From the NCBI GenBank assembly GCA_048270425.1, contig JBLWSY010000001.1, positions 62,001 through 126,000 on the forward strand: 64,000 nt of DNA. Reading direction: 5' to 3'. Position numbers and translations under genes: made by a program. The notes below the pieces were generated by a model, which did not search any database, had not been told where the DNA came from, and saw nothing but the letters and a program-made list of their open reading frames with translations. This DNA comes from Oceanospirillum sp048270425. Its GTDB lineage: Bacteria; Pseudomonadota; Gammaproteobacteria; Pseudomonadales; Halomonadaceae. This document shows, piece after piece, positions 41,370 to 50,540 of the stretch. Each line of letters starts with the position of its first letter. Position 1 is the stretch's first letter.

Positions 41370-42290
41370 ATGAATATTTCCTTTGAGCAGTTAAAAAGTA
41401 TGGTGGTGTTTGCGCAGGTGGTGGAGCAGGGTAATCTGACTGCCGCGGCTAAACGCCTTGGGCTATCGCGTGCGGTCGTAAGCTATCACTTGAAGAAACT
41501 GGAAGAACAGCTTGAGGTGAAACTGCTCAATCGCTCTACCCGGGCGATCAATCTGACCGAGGCCGGATCGGTTTACTACCAGTCCTGCCGGGTTATTGCA
41601 GCGCAGGCGTTGCAGGCGCAGCAACAGATGGAAGCGCTGAAAGATGAGCCGCAGGGGCTGATTAAAATTACCTGCCCGGTTAATGCCGGACTTCAGTTGG
41701 TCGTGCCAGCCCTGAATGAGTTCATAAACCTTTACCCTAAGATTGAGCTGGATGTGATGCTCAGTGATGAAGTTATCAATATCATCCAGGAAGGGATTGA
41801 TCTGGCGATTCGGGGGGCTCCTTTACCGGACTCCGGCTTACAGGCCGCCCGTTTAACAACCTTGCCCACCTGCTTGTGTGGTGCGCCGTCGTATTTTAAA
41901 AAGCACGGACGACCTGCAAATCCAACTGAACTGGGCAATCACCGCTGGGTCATCTACAAACGAACCTCAGATGTGCTGACCCTACAAAGGGGCGAGCGGT
42001 CTTACAGCGTGGTTTTAAAAGGGGGGATAAGTACCAACAATGCGGCAGCGCGTACCGCGTTTATCGAGGGTGGGCATGGGTTGGGGCGTATTCCCCTGTA
42101 TGATGCCGGGCCGCGAATAGAAGCGGGTTATCTGGAAACGGTTATGGATGACTTTGAGCTTAGCCCTATCGACATCTACGGGGTCTTCCCGCCGGGCAAT
42201 GCAGCCTCTAAGAAACTGAGGCTGCTGCTGGATTTTCTCAGGGAATATTTTGTTCGTCTTGACCGTCAGTTAACCGGTATTGTTCGCTGA
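41370..42290 (+). CDS. LysR family transcriptional regulator
   Basis: A protein of 306 residues. DNA-binding helix: GNLTAAAKRLGLSRAVVSYH; effector domain: GLIKITCPVNAGLQLVVPAL, LAIRGAPLPDSGLQAARL. It belongs to the CrgA/DmlR-like branch by pattern. It is divergent from the DJ-1-like gene across 184 bases and is the likely regulator of that gene. Confidence 0.9.
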   Translation: MNISFEQLKSMVVFAQVVEQGNLTAAAKRLGLSRAVVSYHLKKLEEQLEVKLLNRSTRAINLTEAGSVYYQSCRVIAAQALQAQQQMEALKDEPQGLIKITCPVNAGLQLVVPALNEFINLYPKIELDVMLSDEVINIIQEGIDLAIRGAPLPDSGLQAARLTTLPTCLCGAPSYFKKHGRPANPTELGNHRWVIYKRTSDVLTLQRGERSYSVVLKGGISTNNAAARTAFIEGGHGLGRIPLYDAGPRIEAGYLETVMDDFELSPIDIYGVFPPGNAASKKLRLLLDFLREYFVRLDRQLTGIVR

Positions 42291-42345
42291 ATAGCATCGC
42301 TTGTGGTGGGGTTTGTTTTTTAAGCGATAAGCGTCTCTGAGAGGC

Positions 42346-42627
42346 TTAATCGTTCCGGTAGATGGTTTCGATCAGGTGAAAGCCAAACTTGGTTTTAACC
42401 GGGCCATGAACTGTCAGAATCGGCTTAGTGAATACGACATTATCGAATGGTTTTACCATAGCGCCACGACGAAACTCACCCAGATCACCGCCTTTCTTGC
42501 CGGACGGGCAGAGGGAGTGTTGTTTAGCCAGCTTGGCAAAGTCGCCACCCACGGCCAGTTTCTTTTTGATCACTTCCGCCTGTTCGCGGGTTTTAACCAG
42601 AATGTGTCGTGCGCAGGCAGTGGCCAT
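42346..42627 (-). CDS. ppiC: Peptidylprolyl isomerase PpiC (parvulin)
   Basis: A protein of 93 residues, the normal length for this cytoplasmic parvulin. Motifs: ARHILVKTREQAEVIKKKL, CPSGKKGGDLGEFRRGAM, VKTKFGFHLIE. It isomerises prolyl peptide bonds. AGAGGA precedes the start. Confidence 0.95.
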   Translation of the reverse strand: MATACARHILVKTREQAEVIKKKLAVGGDFAKLAKQHSLCPSGKKGGDLGEFRRGAMVKPFDNVVFTKPILTVHGPVKTKFGFHLIETIYRND

Positions 42628-42737
42628 GATGCTGTCCTCTGAAAGAGTGTCTTGGGTCTGTGCTAGGGGGACGTACTAAGCGTGCTCGGGCGTTGCTAAA
42701 GCGCGGCCTTGACACTGCTTCAGTAAAAAGCCGGCCA

Positions 42738-43709
42738 TTATAGCCATTTTTTCCGGCGAAGCAGCAACGTCAGCACAATCGCTGAGCTGAACAGGCCGCC
42801 ACTGACCCACCAGAACGCCTCTGAACTGTCGGTTCCCGGCATGCCGCCCACGTTGATTCCTAAAAGTCCGGTCAGAAATCCCAGTGGAAGGAAGACTGCG
42901 GTAATCATCGACAGCAGATAAACCCGCTGGTTTCCCAGTTCTGACAGCTGGCTGAGTAGCTCTTCCTGAATCACCACGGCACGTTCCCGCATCGCATCCA
43001 GATCTTCCAGATAACGGATCAGGCGGTCGGTGGTTTCACGGACCTGCAGGCGTTCTGTTTCGCTCAGGCCGCTGAACTTCTCAGTATGCAGTCGTGCTAA
43101 GGCATCCCGCTGCGGTGCCAGATAACGGCGTAGGGTAATGATCTGGCGGCGCAGGGCTGAGAGTTCTACTTTTACTTCGTCGTGACCACCCGTCAGCACG
43201 CGCTCTTCCAGATCGGCCAGTGTTTCCTCGTAGCCTTCCATGGTTTCCCGCATCCGCCAGGTCAGGTTGTCGGTCAGGTCGGCAATAAATTCACCGCTGG
43301 TAGCCGGAGCCTGATGGTTATGAATCTGAGACAACAAGTCCTGGATCGACTGCAGCTGGCGCTTGCGGGTGCTGATGATGCGGTTCTTTTCAACCCAGAG
43401 GCGGATCGAAACCATATCATCCGGGTCGGCTTCCGGGTTCAGGTTAACCCCACGAAGCAGCAACAAAAGCCCATTATTAAAAGGGGTGCAACGGGGGCGG
43501 GTTTCGGTTGCGGTCAGGGCTTCTGCGACAACGGCCTCCAGGCCGGACTCCTGCTCAAGCCAATTCTGAACCTCTTCATTGGTGTAATCGAGGTGTAGCC
43601 ACAACAACCCCTGTTCCGGTTGCCATTGAGTGACCTCATCGGCAGTCAGAGCTTTTCCTTTCTGGTCATTAAACAGATAAGCGTGAATTAAACCGGATGA
43701 CACAGGCAT
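42738..43709 (-). CDS. zntB: Zinc transporter ZntB (CorA family)
   Basis: A protein of 323 residues with a large soluble N-terminal funnel and two C-terminal membrane helices (YLLSMITAVFLPLGFLTGLL and WWVSGGLFSSAIVLTLLL). The selectivity loop reads GINVGGMPG, as in ZntB-type members (CorA proper has GMN). GAGGAGG precedes the start. In enterobacteria ZntB transports zinc. Confidence 0.9.
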   Translation of the reverse strand: MPVSSGLIHAYLFNDQKGKALTADEVTQWQPEQGLLWLHLDYTNEEVQNWLEQESGLEAVVAEALTATETRPRCTPFNNGLLLLLRGVNLNPEADPDDMVSIRLWVEKNRIISTRKRQLQSIQDLLSQIHNHQAPATSGEFIADLTDNLTWRMRETMEGYEETLADLEERVLTGGHDEVKVELSALRRQIITLRRYLAPQRDALARLHTEKFSGLSETERLQVRETTDRLIRYLEDLDAMRERAVVIQEELLSQLSELGNQRVYLLSMITAVFLPLGFLTGLLGINVGGMPGTDSSEAFWWVSGGLFSSAIVLTLLLRRKKWL

Positions 43710-43791
43710 GTAGCCCTCCTCAATGATCCTTGTGCTGATGGGGCGGAGTTTACGACCAATATTCCCTGACTGAAAACACTTATTTTAAACA

Positions 43792-43854
43792 AAAAAACAC
43801 CCTGCAGGGATTCCGCTTTGCTGCGGATCTCTTCAGGGTGTTTCAGAGGCTCAG
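43792..43854 (-). terminator. Intrinsic terminator of azoR
   Basis: ACACCCTG pairs with CAGGGTGT across a long internal stem-loop; on the minus strand it is followed by a T run. It lies just beyond the azoR stop codon. Confidence 0.75.
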
Positions 43855-43894
43855 TCTAACGATAAATCAGACCGAGCAGATATCCTGACCGTGC

Positions 43895-44500
43895 TTAAGC
43901 GCTAATGGCTTCAGCCAGTGCTTCACGAGCTTCGTTAATTGGTGCCTCACCAGCTGCAACACCAGCGGCCTGAGCCAGACGGATATCCTGCAGACCAATA
44001 AAGTTCAGTGCTACTTTCAGGTAGGTGTCCTGGTGGTTCAGGAACGCGATTGGCGTGTGAGCTCGGTAGTCACCACCGCTTGCTGTAATCACGTAAACCG
44101 GACGATCTTTCAGCAGGCCTTCAGGACCCTGTTCGGTGTACTGGAAGGTTTCGCCAACACGAGCAACCTGATCAATCCAGGTCTTCAGACCAGAGGTAAT
44201 GGTGAAGTTGTGCATTGGAGACGCGATAACAATCTCATCGGCTTCACGCAGTTCTGCGATCAGTTCGTCAGATACTGCCAGTGCTTTGTTCTGTGCTTCG
44301 GTACGCTGCTCTGCCGGGGTGTAGAAAGCACCAATGGTTTCTTCAGTCAGGTGCGCAGGAGGGTTGATACCTACATCGCGATTAACGATTTCACCTTCAG
44401 GGTTGCGGCTCTGCCACTTTTCAACAAATTCTGCGGTCAGATCACGGGTAACAGATTGGCTGCTTTTAGGGCTTGAATGAACAACTAATAACTTTTTCAT
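43895..44500 (-). CDS. azoR: FMN-dependent NADH-azoreductase
   Basis: A protein of 201 residues with the flavodoxin-like fold of AzoR: LVVHSSPKSSQSVTRDL, IASPMHNFTITSGLKTWIDQ (FMN phosphate and ribityl contacts) and VYVITASGGDYRAHTP. It reduces azo compounds and quinones with NADH. It diverges from a LysR gene across 287 bases that contain a matching dyad. Confidence 0.93.
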   Translation of the reverse strand: MKKLLVVHSSPKSSQSVTRDLTAEFVEKWQSRNPEGEIVNRDVGINPPAHLTEETIGAFYTPAEQRTEAQNKALAVSDELIAELREADEIVIASPMHNFTITSGLKTWIDQVARVGETFQYTEQGPEGLLKDRPVYVITASGGDYRAHTPIAFLNHQDTYLKVALNFIGLQDIRLAQAAGVAAGEAPINEAREALAEAISA

Positions 44501-44647
44501 GACATATCCTCTGATTAGGTTTGGCCAGAAATCACTCAGTTAATGTGCTGTCAGTTGCCTGGTGCTGAGTGCCGATCTGGGTTGTTGCTATGGAGGCTAT
44601 TTTATGCCGATCAAAAAGAAAGAAAATTGCATTAAATAGTGTTATAT

Positions 44648-44664
44648 ATTCTATGAAATAGAAT
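44648..44664. promoter_or_regulatory. Dyad in the azoR-lysR intergenic region
   Basis: ATTCTA and TAGAAT form a perfect 6-bp inverted repeat with a 5-base spacer in an AT-rich region between divergent genes. This is a plausible LysR-type binding site. Confidence 0.45.
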
Positions 44665-44787
44665 TGTTGTAGTATGAAACCAATAAAACTGAACGATTCG
44701 GTTAGATCTCGGAAAAATCTGTCGTTTATTTCGCTTTCTGTGAAAGGCAGGGGTAAAAAGGTGCAAAAGTAGGGGGTAAAGAGGATT

Positions 44788-45720
44788 ATGGCCGGTCATA
44801 AAACAACCCTGGAGCAGTGGCGCATCCTGCAGGCGGTGGTCGATCATGGTGGTTATGCCCATGCGGCTGAAGCGCTGCATCGCAGTCAGTCATCACTGAA
44901 TCATGCGGTTAAAAAGCTGGAGCATCAATTGGGGGTTGATATTCTGCAGGTTAAGGGGCGTAAGGCCTTTCTGACCGAAGCGGGTGAAGCCTTGTTGCGC
45001 CGCTCCCGAGTGTTAACAGAGACCGCTGAAGGCTTGGAGAAACTGGCGGAAAATATCGATATGGGTTGGGAGCCACAGCTGAATATCTGTGTGGAAGCCA
45101 TCTACCCAAGGGATCTGCTATTTCGAGCGTTGGCACGTTTTTATCCGGAGAGTCGTGGCACCCGTATCCGGATTATTGATACGGTGCTGACCGGCAGTGT
45201 TGAGCAGATCATTAACAATAAAGTGGACCTGGCGATTACCGGTCATGTGCCTAAAGGTTATACCTCAGAAGAGTTGTGCCGAATCGAATTTATGCTGATT
45301 ACTCACCACAGTCATGAGCTGGCGGCTCTTGGTCAGGCGGTCAGTCAGCAGGAGCTGGTAAAACACATGCAGGTGGTGATTAAAGATAATGCAGTGAAAC
45401 CTTCAGAATCTCAGGGGTGGCTAAAGTCAGAGCAACGCTGGACCGTGGACAGTTTTGAGCGGGCCAAACAGATTCTGAGGCATGGTCTGGGCTTCTGCTG
45501 GTTACCACGTCATGAGGTACTGCAGGAGTTGGCCAGTGGCGAGTTTGTTGCCCTTGAGGTGGATTTTTCTTCAACCCGAACCGGCACCGTCAGTCTTGTG
45601 ATACCGGATTCCGATCAGTTGGGGCCGGGCGGTAAGCGTCTTTACGAGATTCTGATGGAAGAGGGGCGAACCGGTAACTGTAAAAAACATCTGCAAAGCT
45701 TGGGTGTGCATCAAAGCTAA
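44788..45720 (+). CDS. LysR family transcriptional regulator
   Basis: A protein of 310 residues with GAGG upstream. DNA-binding helix: GGYAHAAEALHRSQSSLNHA; effector domain: PQLNICVEAIYPRDLLFRAL. It is divergent from azoR, its likely target. Inducer unknown; quinones or azo compounds would fit the target. Confidence 0.9.
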   Translation: MAGHKTTLEQWRILQAVVDHGGYAHAAEALHRSQSSLNHAVKKLEHQLGVDILQVKGRKAFLTEAGEALLRRSRVLTETAEGLEKLAENIDMGWEPQLNICVEAIYPRDLLFRALARFYPESRGTRIRIIDTVLTGSVEQIINNKVDLAITGHVPKGYTSEELCRIEFMLITHHSHELAALGQAVSQQELVKHMQVVIKDNAVKPSESQGWLKSEQRWTVDSFERAKQILRHGLGFCWLPRHEVLQELASGEFVALEVDFSSTRTGTVSLVIPDSDQLGPGGKRLYEILMEEGRTGNCKKHLQSLGVHQS

Positions 45721-45803
45721 CTGTGGGACAGCAAAAGAAAAACTGAAGGTAAACATGTGTCTTATGAACCATCAGAGCATATCTATCCTGCTGGGGCTTG
45801 GGC

Positions 45804-45821
45804 TATAATTGTCACAATTAT
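45804..45821. promoter_or_regulatory. Promoter -10 overlapped by a 17-bp palindrome
   Basis: TATAAT at 45804-45809 overlaps ATAATTG-TCA-CAATTAT, a perfect inverted repeat with 7-bp arms. It lies 19 bases before the start of the periplasmic protein gene at 45841, so a repressor bound here would block it. Confidence 0.6.
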
Positions 45822-45840
45822 GAATCAATAGGAGTAAGCA

Positions 45841-46617
45841 ATGGTTCTGCAACGGCTAAGAACTTTTGTTTCACGCGCTATCCTCTTTGTTGTGCTTAGC
45901 GTGGTGATGTCAGTTAGCGCTTCGGCAAATGATAAGGCTTTGCTACAGGCCACGATTGAAATGGATCGCCAGTATATTCCGGCCGTGATCTATATTGATC
46001 AGGGGGATCTTGAGTCTGCCAATGATGCGATGATGAAGTTCTCTCAGCAGTGGAGTTCGTTTGTCACCACATTTGAGGTCAATAGTGATGATCCTGAGTG
46101 GCAGCATTTTCTGGATATCGCCTCCGGCATGGTCAGTGAAGCCTTTATTGATGTTCAGCAGGGTGATCTGGAAAGCGCCAAGAAGCAGATGGATGCGGTA
46201 ACCGTTACACTGCACGGTCTTCGTGAACGTAACGGCATTAACTATTACGTTGATGAGTTGAACGCGTACAAGCCTTATATGAATGCCATGATTGATGTGG
46301 CGGACAACAAAAACGGTAAGTTATTCACCAAAGCTCAGATCAAAACGCTGCAGAAAAACTGGGCGCAGGTCTGGCCACGTTGGGAAGCGATTCGACATCA
46401 TGTCAGTCGGGCTAAGTTTGATCAGGAGTTGTTCGGTTTTACTGATGACCGTTTTGTCGAGCTGAAGCAGGCTGTGGCTCAGGAACAGATGGCGCTGAAC
46501 AAGATGCGTGAAGCGTTGCGTAGTGGTACTCATCAGGAGATGGCCGATGCGGCAATCGGTCTGGAAGCAGGCTTTATGCGTACCTACCGTGCTTTTGGTG
46601 ATATGCCGTTCGAATAG
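45841..46617 (+). CDS. Periplasmic helical protein, unknown function
   Basis: A protein of 258 residues with AGGAG upstream. The signal peptide is AILFVVLSVVMSVSASA. The mature part is helical with repeats of the type YIDQGDLESANDAMMKFSQQ and DVQQGDLESAKKQMDAV, which suggests a four-helix-bundle arrangement like cytochrome c' or imelysin-type proteins but without a CxxCH. Function unknown. The palindrome at its promoter suggests specific repression. Confidence 0.65.
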   Translation: MVLQRLRTFVSRAILFVVLSVVMSVSASANDKALLQATIEMDRQYIPAVIYIDQGDLESANDAMMKFSQQWSSFVTTFEVNSDDPEWQHFLDIASGMVSEAFIDVQQGDLESAKKQMDAVTVTLHGLRERNGINYYVDELNAYKPYMNAMIDVADNKNGKLFTKAQIKTLQKNWAQVWPRWEAIRHHVSRAKFDQELFGFTDDRFVELKQAVAQEQMALNKMREALRSGTHQEMADAAIGLEAGFMRTYRAFGDMPFE

Positions 46618-46680
46618 GTCTCTGATCCGTCTTTCGTGCTATAAACCGCACGATTCAGATAAAGAAAGCCAGACAAACAA

Positions 46681-46717
46681 AAAGCCAGCCCGCTGTTTAG
46701 CGGGCTGGCTTTTTTTG
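46681..46717. terminator. Bidirectional terminator between convergent genes
   Basis: AAAGCCAGCCCGCT pairs with AGCGGGCTGGCTTT, with T runs on both strands. Confidence 0.85.
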
Positions 46718-46746
46718 TGGCTAACGCTTTTACCGTCTAGTTGTTT

Positions 46747-48363
46747 TTAGTCTTCAAGAGCTGCCAGAGCCAGAGATTCAGCAACGCGGATACCATCGAT
46801 ACCCGCTGACCAGATACCACCGGCATAACCTGCACCTTCACCGGCCGGATACAGACCTTCCACATTGATGCTCTGATAGTCTTTGCCACGCTTAATGCAG
46901 ACCGGGGATGAGGTACGGGTTTCAACACCGGTCAGCAGGCCATCGTCTTTGGCAAAGCCGCGGATCTGACGGTTAAACGCCGGAATCGCTTCCCGGATCG
47001 CTTCGGTGACAAAGTCAGGCACCACCTTGCTCAGATCGGTCAGAGTGATACCCGGCGTGTAAGACGGCTGTACGTCGCCCAGTTCAGAACTTGGCTTGCC
47101 GGCAAGGAAATCACCAATCAGCTGAGCCGGCGCATGGTAGTTTTCCCCGCCCGCTTTGAAGGCTGCTTCTTCAAGACCGCGCTGCAGATCGATACCTGCC
47201 AGCGGGTGACCCGGATAATCTCTTTCCGGTTCGATGCCCACCACAATAGCGCTGTTGGCATTGCGCTCGTTACGGGAGTACTGGCTCATACCGTTAGTCA
47301 CCACGCGACCCTCTTCAGAGGTTGCCGCTACAACGGTGCCGCCCGGACACATACAGAAGCTATATACGCTGCGGCCATTTTTGCAGTGATGCACCAGTTT
47401 ATAATCTGCTGCACCCAGAATCGGGTGGCCGGCGTTATCGCCAAAGCGGCACTGGTCGATCATGCTCTGTTCGTGTTCGATACGGAAGCCGACGGAGAAA
47501 GGTTTGGCTTCGATATACACGCCTTGGTCATATAGTGCCTGGAAGGTGTCGCGGGCACTGTGACCGACTGCCAGCACCACGCGGGAGCATTTCAGATACT
47601 CGCCCGTGGACAGGTGCAGACCTTTCAGCTTGTAGCCGTCACCTTTTTCATCCAGATCCAGTTTTTCAACCCGGGTGCTGAAACGTACTTCGCCGCCCAG
47701 ATCGATGATCTGCTGGCGCATTTTTTCCACCATATTCACCAGTCGGAAGGTGCCGATATGGGGCTTGCTGACGTACATAATCTCTTCCGGCGCACCGGCG
47801 GCGACAAACTCATTCAGTACCTTGCGGCCATAGTGCTTAGGATCTTTTACCTGGCTGTAAAGCTTACCGTCTGAGAAGGTTCCGGCACCGCCTTCACCAA
47901 ACTGCACGTTAGACTCAGGATTCAGTGGCTGCTTACGCCAGAAACCGAAGGTGTCTTTGGTACGTTCACGCACCGCTTTACCGCGCTCAAGCACAATCGG
48001 CTTAAAGCCCATCTGTGCCAGAATTAGTGCCGCAAACAGGCCGCAGGGGCCAAGGCCGATCACCACAGGGCGCTCTTTCAGATCTGCAGGGGCTTCGGCG
48101 ACAAACTTGTAGGTCATATCCGGCGTAACGCGAATACTCTGATCTTTAGCAAAGCGCTCCAGTAGCTTGTCCTGATCAGCCACTTCAACATCCAGCGTGT
48201 AGATCAGTTGGATATCACTTTTCTTACGTGCGTCATAACCCCTTCTGAAAACATTGAAGGACTGCAATTGCGGCTTCTTAATGGACAGCTTCTGCAGAAT
48301 AGCCTGCTCCAGAGCCTGTTCATCATGGTTAAGAGGGAGTTTGATATCGGTTAAACGCAACAT
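46747..48363 (-). CDS. FAD-dependent oxidoreductase (COG2509-type)
   Basis: A protein of 538 residues. A small N-terminal domain (LTDIKLPLNHDEQALEQAIL) is followed by the dinucleotide-binding motif VVIGLGPCGLFAALILAQMG and a second flavin-binding block near the end (GLYPAGEGAGYAGGIWSAGI). Such proteins are widespread and uncharacterised; electron donor and substrate unknown. The gene is complete and monocistronic. Confidence 0.85.
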   Translation of the reverse strand: MLRLTDIKLPLNHDEQALEQAILQKLSIKKPQLQSFNVFRRGYDARKKSDIQLIYTLDVEVADQDKLLERFAKDQSIRVTPDMTYKFVAEAPADLKERPVVIGLGPCGLFAALILAQMGFKPIVLERGKAVRERTKDTFGFWRKQPLNPESNVQFGEGGAGTFSDGKLYSQVKDPKHYGRKVLNEFVAAGAPEEIMYVSKPHIGTFRLVNMVEKMRQQIIDLGGEVRFSTRVEKLDLDEKGDGYKLKGLHLSTGEYLKCSRVVLAVGHSARDTFQALYDQGVYIEAKPFSVGFRIEHEQSMIDQCRFGDNAGHPILGAADYKLVHHCKNGRSVYSFCMCPGGTVVAATSEEGRVVTNGMSQYSRNERNANSAIVVGIEPERDYPGHPLAGIDLQRGLEEAAFKAGGENYHAPAQLIGDFLAGKPSSELGDVQPSYTPGITLTDLSKVVPDFVTEAIREAIPAFNRQIRGFAKDDGLLTGVETRTSSPVCIKRGKDYQSINVEGLYPAGEGAGYAGGIWSAGIDGIRVAESLALAALED

Positions 48364-48422
48364 AGGTAAAAGTACTCGTTTACTTTTCAGGACGGTGCCA
48401 AAGACAAACTGCGCATTCTAAA

Positions 48423-48470
48423 GCAGTTGCCGGGGTTTAGGTAGATGCAGTTGCCGGGGTTTAGGTGGAT
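48423..48470. repeat. Two tandem copies of a 24-bp unit
   Basis: The unit GCAGTTGCCGGGGTTTAGGT plus AGAT (first) or GGAT (second) occurs twice in a row with one difference. It lies between the FAD oxidoreductase and fdxA genes. Confidence 0.85.
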
Positions 48471-48564
48471 AGCGCAGGCTTTTAAGCGGCGCAAAAAACT
48501 TGAGTTTTAAGTGAGCTACATTACACTTGCCGCCAACAAAAAATGATGGAGATTTCAGCCCGCA

Positions 48565-48888
48565 ATGGCCTTCGTAGTGACCGACAATTGCATTAAATGC
48601 AAGTACACCGACTGTGTTCCTGTTTGCCCGGTGGATGCCTTTTTTGAAGGCCCTAACTTTCTGGTGATTGATCCGGTGATCTGTATCGATTGCGGGTTGT
48701 GTCTGCCTGAGTGCCCGGCAGAAGCCATCTATCAGGATATCGAGCTGCCGCCTGAGCAACTGATCTATAAAGAACTCAATGCTGAGTTATGCGAGAACTG
48801 GCCGAATATTACCCAGCTGAAAGCGCCGCCGGAAGATGCCAATGACTGGAACGGTGTGCCGGATAAACTGCATCTGCTGGAGCGTTAA
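48565..48888 (+). CDS. fdxA: 7Fe ferredoxin FdxA
   Basis: A protein of 107 residues with the two cluster-binding sites of FdxA: CIKCKYTDCVPVCPVDAF for the [3Fe-4S] side and CIDCGLCLPECPAEA for the [4Fe-4S] side. It carries electrons to unknown partners. GGAG lies 14 bases before the start. Confidence 0.95.
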   Translation: MAFVVTDNCIKCKYTDCVPVCPVDAFFEGPNFLVIDPVICIDCGLCLPECPAEAIYQDIELPPEQLIYKELNAELCENWPNITQLKAPPEDANDWNGVPDKLHLLER

Positions 48889-48981
48889 GGGCATTCAGCC
48901 CTTAACCTCATTTCCGATATTAAGGCTTGGTATTAAGGGCTCAGATATTAAAGCACTCATGTATTAAGCGCTTAGCGCTTA
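48886..48981. repeat. Hairpin and degenerate TATTAAGG repeats between fdxA and rlmE
   Basis: GTTAAGGGC and GCCCTTAAC form a perfect 9-bp stem right at the fdxA stop. It is followed by four spaced copies of TATTAA(G/A)G with about 15-base period, ending in a TTAAGCGC/GCGCTTAA stem that overlaps the rlmE stop. It may act in termination between these convergent genes, although no long T run is seen. Confidence 0.5.
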
Positions 48982-49592
48982 AAACCCTTGCCCACAATAT
49001 AGACTTCACGTGAACGCGGACGGGATGCGGAAGGTTTGCGGATGTAGACCTTATCAAACGAGCTGCGCACATCCTTCAGGTATTCATCATAGCCAACGCC
49101 CTGGAATACCTTGGCGCAGAAGCTACCGCCCGGTTTTAACACATTGCGTGCCATATCCAGTGCCAGTTCCACCAGATACATGGATGAATACTGATCGGTG
49201 GCGTTAACACCGCTCATATTGGGTGCCATATCGGAGATTACGGTATCCACCGGCTGACCATTCAGCGCATCCAGAATCTCGTTGTAGACCGACTCTTCGG
49301 TGAAGTCACCCTGAATAAAGGTCACGTCTTCCAGACTGTCCATGTGCAGAATATCAGACGCGATCACACGGCCGTTATCACCCACAACCGGCGCTACGAT
49401 CTGAGACCAGCCACCCGGTGCGGAGCCGAGATCGATCACAACACTGCCGGGTCGGTACAGTTTATCTTTCTCGTTAATCTCTATCAGTTTGTAACTGGCA
49501 CGGGAGCGATAGCCATCAAGCTGGGCTTTCTTTACATAAGGATCGTTAACGTGTTCGTCCAGCCATTTCTGACTGGTTTTTGATCTGGCCAT
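48972..49592 (-). CDS. rlmE: 23S rRNA (uridine-2'-O-)-methyltransferase RlmE
   Basis: A protein of 206 residues, the usual length for RlmE (FtsJ/RrmJ). The SAM site is VVIDLGSAPGGWSQIV and the catalytic lysine-aspartate-lysine pattern is carried by SYKLIEI, DMAPNMSG and FCAKVFQG. It methylates U2552 in the A-loop of 23S rRNA at a late assembly step. Confidence 0.95.
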   Translation of the reverse strand: MARSKTSQKWLDEHVNDPYVKKAQLDGYRSRASYKLIEINEKDKLYRPGSVVIDLGSAPGGWSQIVAPVVGDNGRVIASDILHMDSLEDVTFIQGDFTEESVYNEILDALNGQPVDTVISDMAPNMSGVNATDQYSSMYLVELALDMARNVLKPGGSFCAKVFQGVGYDEYLKDVRSSFDKVYIRKPSASRPRSREVYIVGKGFKR

Positions 49593-49711
49593 GGGGAGGT
49601 GACTCTGCTGTCGTTAAAACGGCGCGTATTGTAAACTTTCGCCCCTGAATTGCAAAACACTGGCACACCGTTCCAAGCCTGATGTGTATTAAGAGCCAAA
49701 TAGGCAGGTAA

Positions 49712-50464
49712 ATGAAATTAGACGACGTTAAAAAGCTACACCAGAAGAAATATCGAACACAGCTGGGTCATTATCTGGTGGAAGGCGAACATCTGGTTTT
49801 AGAGCTGCAAAAAGCCCTGAAACAACAACCATCAGCAGCCAATGTCACTCTCTACATCACCGAAGCACATCAGGGGTGGGCGGCTCAGCTGGGTTCCGGT
49901 TTTAAGCCGGTGGTGGTTAGTGAAAAACAGATGGCACAGATGAGTGATACCAAAACCCCGCAGGGCATTATCGCCTGTGTGCCGCTGCCGGATCTGAGTG
50001 CGCAAACAGAAAAGGCTTCTGAGTCGGCAGAACGCTGTATCTATCTGCATGAGGTACAGGATCCGGGCAATCTGGGTACTATTATTCGTACGTTGGCCTG
50101 GTTCGGTAACTTCCGTCTGTTGCTCAGCCCGAACAGTGTTGATCCGTTTAACTCCAAGGTGGTGCGCGCCAGTATGGGGGCGATCTTCCATCTGCCGATT
50201 GAGCTGGATGTTCCCCTTGAGAGCTTATCCGCACGCTTTGACCGCTTCGCCTATCTGGATCTGCAGGGCGAGCAGTTAAGCGCTCCTCAGTTTGCTGATT
50301 ACCCGTGTTATCTGTTTGGTAATGAAGCGCGGGGCGTGCCGTCTGATGCGCTAACGGCTTTTAATGCGGATGCTTATACCATTCCGGGTAGTGGCAGTAT
50401 TGATTCGCTGAATCTGGCAAGCTCTGTGGGTATCACGTCTTACCAGTTATCAATGGCGAAATAG
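49712..50464 (+). CDS. TrmH family RNA 2'-O-methyltransferase
   Basis: A protein of 250 residues. The C-terminal SPOUT knot has its three motifs: DPGNLGTIIRTLAWFG, LFGNEARGVP and SLNLASSVGI. An N-terminal substrate-binding region (QKKYRTQLGHYLVEGEHLVL) resembles rRNA-directed members. The RNA target is not known. Confidence 0.88.
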   Translation: MKLDDVKKLHQKKYRTQLGHYLVEGEHLVLELQKALKQQPSAANVTLYITEAHQGWAAQLGSGFKPVVVSEKQMAQMSDTKTPQGIIACVPLPDLSAQTEKASESAERCIYLHEVQDPGNLGTIIRTLAWFGNFRLLLSPNSVDPFNSKVVRASMGAIFHLPIELDVPLESLSARFDRFAYLDLQGEQLSAPQFADYPCYLFGNEARGVPSDALTAFNADAYTIPGSGSIDSLNLASSVGITSYQLSMAK

Positions 50465-50500
50465 CCGGTTAATCGTAAGCTTTGCTTGGTTCGAAAAAGA

Positions 50501-50528
50501 AAGGGTAATCATCAGATCACCCTTTTTT
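50501..50528. terminator. Terminator between convergent genes
   Basis: AAGGGT pairs with ACCCTT, extended by ATC/GAT, followed by a T run on the plus strand. Confidence 0.75.
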
Positions 50529-50540
50529 ATTGCCTATCCG

